64,000 nucleotides of DNA from Candidatus Synoicihabitans palmerolidicus (GCA_020809425.1 JAGGDC010000001.1:1240001-1304000), one strand, 5' to 3'. Positions 20,516 to 30,479 are shown, numbered from the stretch's first letter. Program-made: numbers and translations. The notes: generated by a model not told the origin, from the letters alone.

Positions 20516-20771
20516 CCATCTGCAGCTGCCCGATCCGCGCATACAGTTCCTTCTCTTTGCGATTCCGCTCGATCTCGTCGCGCACCTGCGCCGAGGGCTT
20601 CGCGAAGACCTTCGGCAACCGCTCGGACACCTCCTTCTTCCACTGACTCACTTGCACCGGATGCACCTCGTGACGCTGCGCGATTACGTGGATCGGCTCG
20701 ATTCCCTTGAGGGCTTCGAGCCCTACTTTCGCTTTGAACTCGGCACTGAAGGCACGTCGTTTCTTCGACAT
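20457..20771 (-). CDS. IS3 OrfA, helix-turn-helix transposase subunit
   Basis: This is a 104-residue protein starting at 20771 (MSKKRRAFSAEFKAKVGLEA). It has the IS3/IS911 HTH_Tnp_1 fold: IHVIAQRHEVHPVQVSQWKKE, followed by a leucine-zipper-like helix. A run of seven A followed by G (minus strand, 20499-20493) lies where OrfA and OrfB overlap and is a standard -1 slippery site. A frameshift there would make the OrfAB transposase. The ORF is intact. Confidence 0.88.
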   Translation of the reverse strand: MSKKRRAFSAEFKAKVGLEALKGIEPIHVIAQRHEVHPVQVSQWKKEVSERLPKVFAKPSAQVRDEIERNRKEKELYARIGQLQMELEWLKKSCRIWGVRSAAA

Positions 20772-20864
20772 ATTGGACTCCTTTGGGATTTAATCATCCC
20801 TCCTGTCCAACTTCATAGGTCCACCTCAGTTCCATGAGGGAACCTCCGGCAGCCGGTTTATTGT

Positions 20865-22331
20865 TCATCGTTGGAGTAGGCTTGGTGGTTTTAGGCGGCT
20901 TGGGCCTGCCTGCGGTGGTTGGTCGGCCAGCAGTCGGGCAATGAGCCACAGGTTGTGACCGAGGATGCTCCAGGCTACCGTCAGGTAGCGATTCGTGAAG
21001 CCTCTGGCACTCAATCGCTTGCCTTGGCGTTGCTTGATGATGGCGATGCGGGCTTCCGTCGAAGCCCGGCGATGTTGGAGCGCCACGAACTGCGGCTCCT
21101 GCATGCGCCGTTGCAGTTGCTGCGGATCGCGGGGGCAAGTGGCGTCATAAATGTCGGCTTCGGCCAAGCGTTCGCACAGCCGTTTGGTCGAGAAGCCTTG
21201 GTCGGTGCTCGCCGCTTTGATCGGGGTGCTCAGGTCGAACTGATTCTGGCGCTCGAGGCTCTGGTCGAACTGACGCCATTCGGCCGGAGCCATTCCCTGA
21301 TACAACTGCCAATCGGTGATCAACCCCGTCACGTTCTCACTGAGCATGAGGGTGTTGCCAAACTCGACCTCGCCGGACGCCGTGCCCCGGACCACGGTCT
21401 GCACGTCGGGTTCGTAGACGCAGCGGATCTTCTCGGCGTTGGGCACTGATCGCGCGCCGATGATGCGTTCGTGGGCCTGTTTGATCGCGACCGGCAGTTG
21501 CTCGAGCATGGCGTCGATGCGCGCAATGATGCGGGCGGGTGGCCTGGCGCTCACTGAAGCGGGTCCGGGCGTAGTCGGCGGCGAGGTGGCGGCGGTGGCG
21601 GCGGGCGTGCTCGCCGATGGTGCGCAGCAGGCGTTTCATCTGGCGGAGCACGCCCTTGCGGGCCCGCTTCGCATCGCGGCGCCGTCGGCTGTGGGTCATC
21701 GCGATGCACCACCGATTCATCTGCTTGGCAAAGATTGGCGGCTCGTTCGGCATCCGACCCCGCAAACCCGCTGCACGGAGCAGTTTCACCGCTTTGAGCA
21801 GGAGGGGGTGCGGCTCACGTCGCGAAAGAGCACCCAGTCGACCGGGAAATGGATGTTGGCCTGCAGGCAGGTCGAGTCCACCAGGCACGTATCCATCGGC
21901 TGCGTCGCAGCCAGTCCCAGTTCGCTCGCCCGGTCCGCCTCACCGCACATCTCGATAAAGACTTGGCTCATCCTGCGCACCTGCCCGGCGGTGAAGCATT
22001 TGGACGCACGCTCCCGCACTCTTTCTTTGGGAGACCCCCTTGATGCCGTCGATCCGGCGCGCTCCGCAAAAATCGGCCAACAGATCGCTGGAGGCGATGC
22101 TCAGGGAAAGTTTACGCAAGCTGATTTTCCCGAGCATCATGCGCAATACCTGCACCCGCCGCGCCTTGCGCGCGAACTGCTAGGTGTCGCGGCAACCCGG
22201 CCACGTCGTCGCCCCGCCAGTTGATCGCGAAACGCGGCGTAATCTTTGTTGGGTCCGACCGGAGTCAGGTCTGGACGCAGCCAGGTTTGCAGGGCAACTT
22301 CCGGGGCGACGGCTTCGATAGTATTGTTCAC
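20865..22331 (-). pseudogene. ISNCY-like DDE transposase (several frameshifts)
   Basis: The reading frames together encode one transposase of about 480 residues. In order they give an N-terminal segment (MNNTIEAVAPEVALQTWLRP), MLGKISLRKLSLSIASSDLL, the first catalytic block CLVDSTCLQANIHFPVDWV, and a basic helical region (MKRLLRTIGEHARRHRR). Next come KQAHERIIGARSVPNAEKI, GEVEFGNTLMLSENVTGLI, a second acidic block (AASTDQGFST), and CPRDPQQLQRRM. It ends with a C-terminal helix (LTVAWSILGHNLWLIARLL). At least three frame breaks occur between about 21550 and 22190. The assignment to an ISNCY-type group is from memory of these motifs and is less secure than the DDE call. Confidence 0.7.
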
Positions 22332-22451
22332 ACCAAATTATACACGCCGTTTTTGTGCCGAAACCAGGAAATCCTCCCGGGTTCGGCCTCTTTATTTTTA
22401 CGCTACCTCCTCTTCGCCAACCTCTTGCGCTTGTGGGACACGCTCTAGATG

Positions 22452-22607
22452 GTAGGCTGCGGAGTTGAACGAGAGCAGTGCCGCCCACTTCCCTGCCTCT
22501 TCCTCCACGTAGCGCAGCGCTTTTCCCGCCACGTTCGAACTGCGCAAATAATGGTGAGTGCGGATCAGGTCGTTCCATCGCTCTATCTCTGCTTGGTCGT
22601 CGAGCAA
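22452..22607 (-). pseudogene. DruA-ISAs1 fusion transposase, 5' fragment
   Basis: This is the amino-terminal piece of the outer element's transposase. It reads IERWNDLIRTHHYLRSSNVA, then GKALRYVEEEAGKWAALLSF and NSAAYHL. The HHYL and LRYV patterns match the start of the DUF4338/DruA domain. The frame is cut by the TAGATG insertion site and continues at 19348 on the same strand. The start codon is unclear: TTG 22607 is one option, and a stop lies about 20 codons further upstream. Confidence 0.75.
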
Positions 22608-22769
22608 CCGGATCGTGGCATTATCCAGCAGGTATCTCTGACGGCGGTTTGGACGGGTCGTTTTCTAAAACATTTGCCGACTCTGGTCGGACATGCCGGG
22701 AAAAGTCCATTATGAATTACATATAATATTATCTGCCTGTGACTTACATTTTATTATGAAATAGCCCTG

Positions 22770-22868
22770 CCTGGCAGGTGAACGAATCGGTGCCTTCGAC
22801 GGACCGTAACTCGTTCCAACTTCGCGCCCTTCGTTCCCTGCTGTAACATCCAACTTCGGAATTTAGGT
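22770..22868 (+). repeat. dispersed ~170-bp intergenic repeat, right half
   Basis: The right half begins with the duplicated CCTGGCAGG and continues ccttcgacggaccgtaactc, gttccaacttcgcgcc and ctgtaacatccaacttcgga. It matches 30385-30479 with a few substitutions. Joining it to 17650-17753 through one copy of CCTGGCAGG rebuilds a full repeat copy. Confidence 0.8.
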
Positions 22869-22888
22869 TAAGTCTTCCCCACCTACCA

Positions 22889-23405
22889 TCAGCCCGGAAA
22901 TACCCGCTCCATCAGCTTGGAGACCGACCGGCGCACGCCCGATGACAGCGGTTTCAAGTATGGGGATTGAGTCATCACTTTCACCTCCCCCCCCCCCCCG
23001 CAGGTCAGGATACTTCTCCACCATCTTGAGGATGAACTTCAAGGCCACACAACGCACCGCCGGTTTCTTGTGAACGTCCTCCCATAGGCCGACAACGAGA
23101 TTGAAAAACGTGCCTTCCTGATCGTCCCGCAGGTCCATTCGCGACAAAATCTTGATCAACTCCCGTTGATGTCCATCCGCCTTCGTTGGCAGGGCCGCCA
23201 ATAGGTTGTCCACCGCCGTCCGCACCCGAGAATCGTTGTCCTGCATGCAGCTTTCCAACAACCAGGCCGACCGCCACGCGTAAGGCTGCCGATCTGTCAC
23301 CGCCAAGCCAATTGCTTCCTCCATGGCCTCCGGGTGAGCGCCGATGTAAGCAACCATCTCCGCCTTGTAGGCATCCACCAAAACACGCTCAAATCCAGTT
23401 TCCAT
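22889..23405 (-). pseudogene. hypothetical helical-repeat protein (broken at a G13 tract)
   Basis: This protein of about 170 residues starts at METGFERVLVDAYKAEM (ATG 23405; an upstream TTG at 23477 overlapping the exonuclease stop is possible). Its helices are spaced like HEAT repeats (AWRSAWLLESCMQDNDSRVR, PAVRCVALKFILKMVEKYP). The frame fails at a run of 13 G (plus-strand C, 22987-22999). In the correct frame beyond it the protein ends SPYLKPLSSGVRRSVSKLME at 22889. I do not recognise a function. The tight link behind the exonuclease gene suggests the two form an operon. Confidence 0.6.
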
Positions 23406-23473
23406 GTAACACGAAGCAATCTCTATCCATCCGCCACCCATGTCAGCACCCCAGGGGCGATCACTTAGGCGTT

Positions 23474-24139
23474 TCAAAAAAACGCCCCTTGGTTCATCTC
23501 CTCCCGCTTCTCAGGATTGAGCGTGCTCATCGTCAGCAACCAAGCCAACGGTTTTACCGCCACTTCCGGTTCCGTCGCCAACCGTCGCAACAACAGCGCC
23601 CCCGCCAACGCATCATACAGGGCTGCATGATAACGGCAGCGCCCCACGGGGCAGACCTGCAGTGCCACGCGATCCAATTCATTTTGCAACCCGCATCGGG
23701 GCACCAAATCTTCCAATCGAGCCGTTTCCAACCCGGTGTAAAGCTGCGGATACAACCGACCCGTATCAATCCACGGTCCCCACTCGGTCGAGACATCGCC
23801 TGCACGCACAAAGTCCGGCGCCTGCCGGGCATACGGCCACACGCTCTTGAGCATGGTGTTCTCCGCGTTGGCAAAATGCGCCGCCAACGGCCCGCTCTCC
23901 CGCCAAGTCGCAAACTGCTCCCACGCGTCCGAAAACGGCGCCTCCTGCGCTACGTTCGCCGCGACGATCCCATGCACCGCCGCATCTTCCTCCCGGACCC
24001 GTCCGGTCGCCCGGCACAACCGCGTGACCGTATCCACAATCTCCCCACCCCGCAACGTCACCACCCCGTACTCGAGTATCCCCGACCCCACGCTTCCTTC
24101 GAAATCAATAAAATGAATGGTTTGCGCCGGCCAGGACAT
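23474..24139 (-). CDS. DnaQ-like 3'-5' exonuclease
   Basis: This is a 221-residue DEDDh exonuclease. The first motif is IHFIDFEGSVGSGILEYG (Asp and Glu metal ligands), the second acidic motif lies in LAAHFANAENTML, and the third carries HAALYDALAG (His and Asp). The family includes the DNA polymerase III proofreading subunit and many stand-alone nucleases. The divergent sequence and lack of other Pol III features favour the latter. The ORF is intact from ATG 24139. The next gene downstream overlaps or closely follows its stop. Confidence 0.82.
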   Translation of the reverse strand: MSWPAQTIHFIDFEGSVGSGILEYGVVTLRGGEIVDTVTRLCRATGRVREEDAAVHGIVAANVAQEAPFSDAWEQFATWRESGPLAAHFANAENTMLKSVWPYARQAPDFVRAGDVSTEWGPWIDTGRLYPQLYTGLETARLEDLVPRCGLQNELDRVALQVCPVGRCRYHAALYDALAGALLLRRLATEPEVAVKPLAWLLTMSTLNPEKREEMNQGAFF

Positions 24140-24264
24140 GCGGGAGGAGAAACCACGAAAGCGACCAATGGCACGACTGAAAACGCCGCCGCGGCGGTCT
24201 CCCTCCTGCTCCGCATCATCTTTTTCCGTGTCTTCAGCGTAATCCGTCCTCTAAATTCGACGCT

Positions 24265-25035
24265 GTGGACCTCTCCCCTCAACGTGCCTTCATCACCGAG
24301 CTCGCGCACGCCAGTGCTGAATTCATTACCCCGTTCTTCGGTAACCCCGCCACCGCCGTCGAATTTAAATCCGACGAGTCTCCGGTGACGGCCGCCGATC
24401 GCGGCGCAGAAAAGGTCATGCGCGACCTCATTACCGCTCGCTTTCCAGACCAGGGCATCATCGGCGAGGAACACGGCAACATTCACGCCGACGCCGAGTG
24501 GGTCTGGGTCCTTGATCCCATCGACGGCACCAAAAGCTTCATCACGGGTGTGCCACTCTGGACGACCCTCATCGGCCTGCTCTACCACGGACAACCCGTG
24601 CTCGGCGCCATTCACCAACCCATTCTCGGCAAACTCGTCATCGGCGACAATAAAACCACCACGCTCAATGGTCGGCCGGTCCACACGCGGTCCACCACCA
24701 CACTCACCGCATCCATCCTCGTCACCAGCGACCATCGCAATCTCGCCATCTACCAGGATGAGGCTGCCTGTGACCGTCTCATCGACGCGTGTCGCCTGTA
24801 CCAAACTTGGGCCGACGGGTATGGCTACCTGCTCCTCGCCACCGGGTTCGTGGATATCGCTCTAGATCCCGTTATGAACCCTTGGGACATCGCGGCCCTC
24901 ATCCCCGTCGTGCGTGGCGCCGGTGGGACCATCACGGATTGGTCCGGCAACGCGCCCTACCCTGCCGAGTCCATTGTAGCCGCCGCGACCGCGGAACTCC
25001 ACGCAGCCACGCTCCGGCCCCTGGCTCGCTCCTGA
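24265..25035 (+). CDS. hisN: inositol monophosphatase family, histidinol-phosphatase-like
   Basis: This is a 256-residue magnesium-dependent phosphatase of the IMPase fold. The metal-binding motifs are GIIGEEHG, WVLDPIDGTKSFITGVPLWTT and, near the C-terminus, NPWDIAALIPVVRGAGG. The form of the DPIDGTKSF segment and the close-packed architecture resemble HisN-type histidinol-phosphatases (histidine biosynthesis). Inositol or nucleotide phosphates cannot be excluded, so the symbol is tentative. The start is GTG 24265 (VDLSPQRAF). It is divergent from the exonuclease with about 125 bases between them. Confidence 0.8.
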   Translation: MDLSPQRAFITELAHASAEFITPFFGNPATAVEFKSDESPVTAADRGAEKVMRDLITARFPDQGIIGEEHGNIHADAEWVWVLDPIDGTKSFITGVPLWTTLIGLLYHGQPVLGAIHQPILGKLVIGDNKTTTLNGRPVHTRSTTTLTASILVTSDHRNLAIYQDEAACDRLIDACRLYQTWADGYGYLLLATGFVDIALDPVMNPWDIAALIPVVRGAGGTITDWSGNAPYPAESIVAAATAELHAATLRPLARS

Positions 25036-25070
25036 CCGCACCCGGTTTGCACGCACGTTGCGGACTTCTA

Positions 25071-26252
25071 GTGTGCTGAGAGTTAATGAACTATACTGAA
25101 TGAAGGGATGCGGCGGTACGGGCGCGTTGGATTTTCTCCAGGATGGCGGAGCCTTCGGCCTTCCAAGTGTAGCGGGTGGGTTCGAGGTCGCGTGCGACCA
25201 TGTAGGTTTCGATGGCGTTGGTGAGGTCTCGAACGCTGGTGAAGCTGCCATCGCGGATACAATCGACGGTGAGGTCGCGGAAGAAGCGCTCCACTAGATT
25301 CAACCAGGAAGAGGATGTTGGAGTGCAGTGCGATGCGCTCGACGCCATGGGCTTTGGCATGGCGCTGATGGCGCCACTTTATCCAGCTCTTCACTTTGGC
25401 GTGCTTGTGGGTGGCATAGTTGTCGATGATCAGATGCAGGACCAAGCCGTCGGGTGCCTGCGCATCGATGTGCTGGAGGAAACCGAGCCATTCGCGGTGG
25501 GTATGCCGAGAGGCGGTGCGTCGCATGATTTTGCCGTCCAGATAGCCGAGGGCGGCGAAGAGCGTGACCGTGCCGTGGCGGGTGTAATCGTGGGTGGCGG
25601 TTTTGATGTGCCCGATACCCCATGGCAGACTCGGCTGGGTGCGCTCAAGCGCCTGGCACTGGCTTTTCTCGTCGCCACACAGCACCAAGGCCCGATCGGG
25701 CGGATTCAGATACAAGCTGATGACATCCCAAAACTTGGCCTCAAAGTTCCGGTCACGCGACAACTTGAGCGTTCGTCGCAAATGGGGCTTCAGGTCATTG
25801 GCCCGCCACAGACGCTGCACGGTGTGGGCCGACACCCCCTTGGCCTTGGCCATCGCCCGTGAGGACCAGCGGGTGCGCCCGGCCGGGGGTTGCGTGACCT
25901 CAGTGACGATCTGCGCGCGAATCGCCACATCCCACACTCGGCTTCCGGCCCGAACGTCTCGCTTCGGCCCATCCAGCCAACCCTGCCTCACGAAATCGTT
26001 TTTTCCACTTCGCCACCACCGGACGATTCACTCCGATCTGAGCAGCCACCGGCTCCTGGCTTTTCCCTTCGGCCCGCAACAACACGATGCGCGCCCGCCT
26101 GACCTCCCGTTGCGGCGTGGTCGGGCGTTTGATCATCTGTTCAAGTTCTTGATGCTGCGCGGCATCAATGATTAGCGGATTAACAGGGCGGGCCATGCAC
26201 CCATCCTGCACTACTATTTTTGTTTCGTATGGCTAATTAACTCCCACTACAC
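25071..26252 (-). mobile_element. IS630-family element, copy 1
   Basis: The ends GTGTGCTGAGAGTTAAT and (reverse) GTGTAGTGGGAGTTAAT are imperfect inverted repeats flanked by a TA duplication at 25069-25070 and 26253-26254, as expected of IS630. The element is about 1182 bp and nearly identical to the copy at 51352-52537. It inserted at the 3' end of the redoxin gene, which now uses a stop codon within the element's end. Confidence 0.9.
25083..26196 (-). pseudogene. IS630 transposase, copy 1 (frameshifted)
   Basis: This is the same protein as the intact transposase at 51372-52481: N-terminal HTH (ARPVNPLIIDAAQHQELEQM), first Asp in VLCGDEKSQCQALERTQPS, second in HLIIDNYATHKHAK, Glu in LVESSGALL/LVERFFRDL. 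Frame breaks near 25960 and near 25300 separate the domains. A two-base difference relative to copy 2 next to SNILFLVE accounts for one break. It should not make active transposase itself but could be mobilised by copy 2. Confidence 0.88.
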
Positions 26253-26813
26253 TAGAGTCCCGCAAACGCCGCTGATAATTTCAACACTCTCCGGACGCTC
26301 CTTGTACCCGTCTCTGGCCAATTTCACCCGGATGACACCGGACGCGTCGATGACAAAAACCGTCGGATAGGGAATCCCCACCCCCTTGCGCTTGGCCTCC
26401 ATGTTACGAATCCCGTACGCATCAATCGCCTTACTTCCTTCGTCCGATAGCAATGGATAAGTCAGCCCGAGCTTTGCCACCGCCGCCGTGTTGATCTCAA
26501 GCTCATCGTAGCTCACCGCGACAATTCGCCCCCCGGAGGCTTCGATGACCGATAACGCCTCCTGCAAATCCACCAACTGCCGACGGCAGTAAGGACACCA
26601 ATCCGCCGACCGCACAAACACCAACGCGACCGGCCCGTCCTCCCGCAACGCCGCCAAACTCACTTCACCACCCAACGTACTCGGAAGCGTAAACTCGGGA
26701 GCATGATCGCCCACCTTCAGACCCGGCATCGACTCCTCCGCCGCCCCAAGGGACGTAACCACGGACAATAGAGTAATTCGTAAAAGTGTTTTGAACATTG
26801 GATTTTTGAACAT
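26247..26813 (-). CDS. exported AhpC/TSA-type redoxin, 3' end altered by IS630
   Basis: This is a thiol-specific antioxidant/redoxin protein of about 190 residues. The N-terminus (MFKNPMFKTLLRITLLSVVT) is a signal peptide made partly from a short direct duplication; the ATG at 26798 is an alternative start. The fold motifs are GDHAPEFTLPSTLGGEVSL, the active site VRSADWCPYCRRQLVDLQ (CxxC) and TYPLLSDEGSKAIDAYGI. It likely reduces peroxides or thiols in the periplasm. The final residues LV and the TAG stop come from the IS630 end. Without the insertion the frame would continue past 25070, so the native C-terminus is lost or slightly changed. Confidence 0.82.
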   Translation of the reverse strand: MFKNPMFKTLLRITLLSVVTSLGAAEESMPGLKVGDHAPEFTLPSTLGGEVSLAALREDGPVALVFVRSADWCPYCRRQLVDLQEALSVIEASGGRIVAVSYDELEINTAAVAKLGLTYPLLSDEGSKAIDAYGIRNMEAKRKGVGIPYPTVFVIDASGVIRVKLARDGYKERPESVEIISGVCGTLV

Positions 26814-26944
26814 TGGATAAAAGGTACGGGAGTTGAGCAGGGCCAAAGATCGAGCCGACCAATCAGAGACAACACGCCCCTAAACTATTCCGCCCACCTG
26901 CCTCGACCATTCGCATTTTTCAAAATCTTGACTAAAACGAACCC

Positions 26945-27980
26945 ATGCAAATCGGCATCGATAGTTTTGTGGCCACCCATACGCACCCGTTGACCGGTGC
27001 CACCGCCACGCCCACCCAACATATCGCCAACCTCCTGGAAGAGATCGAACTCGCCGATCAAGGCGGCCTCGATGTTTTCGGTATCGGCGAACATCACCGC
27101 GCCGAATTTCTCGACTCGGCTCCCACCGTACTGCTCGCCGCCGCCCGCACCACACAAATCCGCCTCACCAGCGCGGTCACTGTGCTCAGCGCCGCCGACC
27201 CCGTTCGCGTATTCCAGGAATTCGCCACCTTGGATCTGATCTCCCAAGGCCGCATCGAAATGGTGGTCGGCCGGGGCTCCTTCATCGAAGCCTTCCCTCT
27301 ATTTGGCCTCGCCCTCGACGACTACGACGCGCTGTTTTTAGAAAAACTGGAGCTCCTGCTCAAATTGCGAGACGAGACCGAAATCTATTGGTGGTCCGGC
27401 CAACACCGTCCTGCCCTCACCGGCCAAGGCGTTTTCCCGCGGCCGTTGCAAAATCCGCTTCCCGTCTGGCTCGGCGTCGGCGGCACGCCGCAGTCCTTCG
27501 TCCGCGCCGGCACCCTCGGCCTCCCACTCATGGTCGCCATCATAGGCGGCCAACCTCATCGCTTCAAATCCCTCATCGACCTCTACCGCGAAGCCGGCGC
27601 TCGGGCCGGACATGCCCCCCGAACACTCAAAGTAGGTCTGCATTGCCTCGGCTACGTCGCCGATACCTCCGCCCAGGCCGCCGACGAATTCTTCCCCGGC
27701 TACGCCAAGGCATTCACCGATATCGGCCGCGAACGCGGCTGGCCCCCCCACCCGTTCGCAGTTCGACGCTCTCCTCGGTCCCATCGGCGCCCTCCACGTC
27801 GGCGACCCTGAGGCCGTCGTGGAAAAAATTCTCCGCCAAAACGAAGTGCTCGGCGGCATCGACCGCTTCAGTTTCCAAATGTCGATCTCATCCCTGCCTC
27901 ATCCCGAGCTTATGCACACGATCGAACTGCTCGGTACCAAAGTTGCCCCAAAAGTCCGCCAAGCGCTCAACGGGTCCTAA
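26945..27980 (+). pseudogene. LLM-class flavin-dependent oxidoreductase (one frameshift)
   Basis: This is a luciferase-like monooxygenase/F420- or FMN-dependent oxidoreductase of about 344 residues. It begins [18 protein letters not shown], with [31 protein letters not shown] and [20 protein letters not shown], all family hallmarks. A break in a run of C near 27745 moves the last 75 residues into another frame ([20 protein letters not shown] to LNGS, stop 27978-27980). The substrate is unknown; such proteins are often annotated as alkanal monooxygenase-like. No adjacent flavin reductase gene is visible. Confidence 0.8.
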
Positions 27981-28081
27981 CCCACGCGCCGCCCCATGGC
28001 TTCAACGGACCGTTAATCGCCCCCGCCTCACCCTCACCCCGGTCTGTCCCCTCGTGGCATCCGATTTGCTCGCCTGTTCGT

Positions 28082-28676
<595 letters not shown>

Positions 28677-28757
28677 GTTTTCCGCCTTTGCCCCGGTGCC
28701 GATATTCGTTTTGGTGCGGACATCAAAACTTCCGCCGAACTTCCCTTCGATCATCAA

Positions 28758-30293
28758 TTGCGCCAAGGCATCCTGCTGGCCCGCGAACGGATCTACCATT
28801 TTGGTCAACCCACTCCGATCGAACGGCTCATCCTGCCCGGTGACGCTCCCGGACCGGAAATTTGGATCAAACGTGAGGACCTGTCTCCGGTAAATTCCTA
28901 CAAGTGGCGCGGGGCCTGCAACCGCATGGCCTTGCTCTCTCCGGCCGAAATTGCCCGAGGCGTGGTCACCGCCTCCGCCGGCAACCATGCTCAGGGCGTC
29001 GCCCTGGCCGCCCAAAAACTCTCCATCCCCGCCCGCATTCATATGCCGCGGTCCACTCCCCGCATGAAGCAAGACGCCGTTAGTCGCCACGGCGGCGACT
29101 GGGTGACCATCAGCCTTTCCGGCGATAGTTACGACGACGCCGTCATCGCCGCCCGTGCCGACATGGAGCGCACCGGCGCCATCTACGTGCACGCCTACGA
29201 CGACTTACAGGTCATGGCCGGCCAAGGCACTCTCGCCGATGAAGTGGTTATGTCCGGGCACGGACCATTCGACGCCGCCTACCTTCAAATCGGTGGCGGG
29301 GGCATGGCTTCCGGCGCGTCCGCCTGGCTTAAAACTTTCTGGCCCGAAATGGCCCTCGTCGGCGTCGAAGGCGAAGGGCAGGCCTCCATGCGCGCCGCAC
29401 TCGACGCCGGCCAGCCGACGGCCCTCGAACACGTCGACATCTTCTGCGATGGCACGGCCGTGCGCCAAGCGGGGGCCCTGCCTTTCGCCATCTGTCGCCA
29501 CACCCTCGATTCCATTGAAACCGTGTCCAATACCGAGGTCGGCAACGCCATCCGCGTTCTCTGGGAGGGTCTGCGCTGCGTATCCGAACCCTCCGGTGCC
29601 ATGGGCCTCGCCGCCGTGCTGAATAACCGCGCCGCTCTCGCCGGTCAACGCGTGCTGGTCGTCGTCACCGGCTCCAACATCGATTTCCGTCAAATCGGCC
29701 TCATCGCCCAAACTCAAAGCCTCGCCGATCACACCAGTCGCAACCTGCGCATCAAGCTGACCGAAAAACGGGGCACCATGCTCGGGCTCCTCCAATCTTG
29801 CTTCACCTCGCTCAACATATCCGACTTTCAATACGGCAAAACCTCCGCCGATGAAGCCTGGCCGATCTTTACCTTCACCGCGCCCGATCCCGCGTCCCTC
29901 GACGCCTTGCCCGCGCGTCTGGAGGCCGCCGGATATTCCTGGCAGGAAGTCACGGCCGCCATCGACGTCCAGTTTCGCGCCATCCCGCTCCGCGGCGACT
30001 TGCTCGCTCACCCCGCCTTTTTCCGCCTCGATTTCTATGAACGTCCCGGAGCCCTTCTCGCCTTTCTAGGCCACCACATCACCGATCGCGCCAGCTTCTG
30101 CTACTTCAACTACCGTCAATCCGGCGAACGCATCGGCCGCGCCCTTATCGGTCTCGACTTCGAATCCCCGGCTGAGCGCGATGCCCTCATCTCCTCCATC
30201 CCGCCCCAGGGCGACGGATACCGCGCCTGCACCTTGGTAGACGCCCCTACGCAATCGCGCCTCACCGGCCAACCCAAGTCCCGTATCTCTTAA
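28758..30293 (+). CDS. ilvA: threonine ammonia-lyase, biosynthetic
   Basis: This PLP enzyme converts threonine to 2-oxobutanoate, the first committed step of isoleucine biosynthesis. The 511-residue ORF carries the PLP lysine in PVNSYKWRGACNRM, TASAGNHAQGVALAAQKL, the phosphate-binding run LQIGGGGMASG, and ITGSNIDF-like VVVTGSNIDFRQIG. The C-terminal 170 residues hold two ACT-like regulatory subdomains (TEKRGTMLGLLQSCF, FYERPGALLAFLGHHI), as in the isoleucine-feedback-regulated form. The start TTG 28758 is only the first available: coding-like sequence (FDHQ before LRQGILLARE) extends upstream to the deaminase stop with no ATG or GTG, so the true start may be damaged. Confidence 0.9.
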   Translation: MRQGILLARERIYHFGQPTPIERLILPGDAPGPEIWIKREDLSPVNSYKWRGACNRMALLSPAEIARGVVTASAGNHAQGVALAAQKLSIPARIHMPRSTPRMKQDAVSRHGGDWVTISLSGDSYDDAVIAARADMERTGAIYVHAYDDLQVMAGQGTLADEVVMSGHGPFDAAYLQIGGGGMASGASAWLKTFWPEMALVGVEGEGQASMRAALDAGQPTALEHVDIFCDGTAVRQAGALPFAICRHTLDSIETVSNTEVGNAIRVLWEGLRCVSEPSGAMGLAAVLNNRAALAGQRVLVVVTGSNIDFRQIGLIAQTQSLADHTSRNLRIKLTEKRGTMLGLLQSCFTSLNISDFQYGKTSADEAWPIFTFTAPDPASLDALPARLEAAGYSWQEVTAAIDVQFRAIPLRGDLLAHPAFFRLDFYERPGALLAFLGHHITDRASFCYFNYRQSGERIGRALIGLDFESPAERDALISSIPPQGDGYRACTLVDAPTQSRLTGQPKSRIS

Positions 30294-30306
30294 GTGGATA
30301 CTTAAT

Positions 30307-30479
30307 CCCAGAAAACGCATCTTGCATAATCACGTTACCCAGTCGGTTAGTGAGTTTCAACCGTGCCCACACCGACTCACCTGCCAGATGCACGAATCAA
30401 TGCCTTCGACGGACCGTAACTCGTTCCAAATTCGCGCCTTTCGTTCCCTTCTGTAACATCCAACTTCGGAATTTAGGTT
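30307..30479 (+). repeat. dispersed ~170-bp intergenic repeat, intact copy
   Basis: Located between the convergent ilvA and hypothetical genes, this segment matches the two halves that flank the 5-kb transposon (17650-17753 plus 22770-22868). Shared blocks include ccagtcggttagtgagtttc and ccttcgacggaccgtaactc. Both copies lie between convergent genes. No ORF is shared between them, so a non-coding repeat is the best description. The roughly 145 bases after it contain nothing I recognise. Confidence 0.8.

Larger units (their letters stand above)
19506..20828 (-). mobile_element. IS3-family element nested in the ISNCY-like element
   Basis: The inverted ends are TGAGGTGGACC at 19506 and GGTCCACCTCA ending at 20828. 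Each is followed inward by a second shared block (TTGGACAGG / CCTGTCCAA). The length is 1323 bp with two overlapping genes on the minus strand, as expected for IS3. A clear target duplication was not found: the flanks are cgttt and gttcc. It lies just downstream of the host element's transposase gene. Confidence 0.85.
19355..22445 (-). mobile_element. nested ISNCY-like element, itself carrying IS3
   Basis: The inverted ends GAGCGTGTCCCA (19355) and TGGGACACGCTC (to 22445) are perfect for 12 bases. A 6-base duplication TAGATG flanks the element (19349-19354 and 22446-22451). The insertion is inside the DruA domain of the outer element. Removing it and one TAGATG restores the reading SAAYHLKARDSCIGW. 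Subtracting the IS3 element leaves about 1.77 kb, a normal size for one DDE insertion sequence. Confidence 0.85.
17754..22769 (-). mobile_element. outer insertion element, DruA-ISAs1 transposon with nested insertions
   Basis: The element is bounded by imperfect inverted ends, CAGGGCAATTTC on the left and GAAATAGCCCTG on the right. A 9-base direct duplication CCTGGCAGG flanks it (17745-17753 and 22770-22778). Ends beginning CAGGG and an 8-10 base duplication fit the ISAs1 family. Removing the nested 19355-22445 element and one copy of its 6-base duplication leaves about 1.92 kb. That length is close to what is needed for one transposase made of a DruA-like domain and an ISAs1 DDE domain. It sits within a copy of the 170-bp intergenic repeat, which it splits in two. 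Confidence 0.85.

Noticed and set aside
22000..22331. Several short open frames read as separate small genes in the ISNCY-like element
   Set aside because: Together they follow one transposase in order across frame breaks.
17754..22769. A Druantia-type defence island
   Set aside because: Only a DruA-like domain fused to a transposase is present. There is no large DruE-type helicase or other Druantia gene nearby, so a defence role is not claimed.
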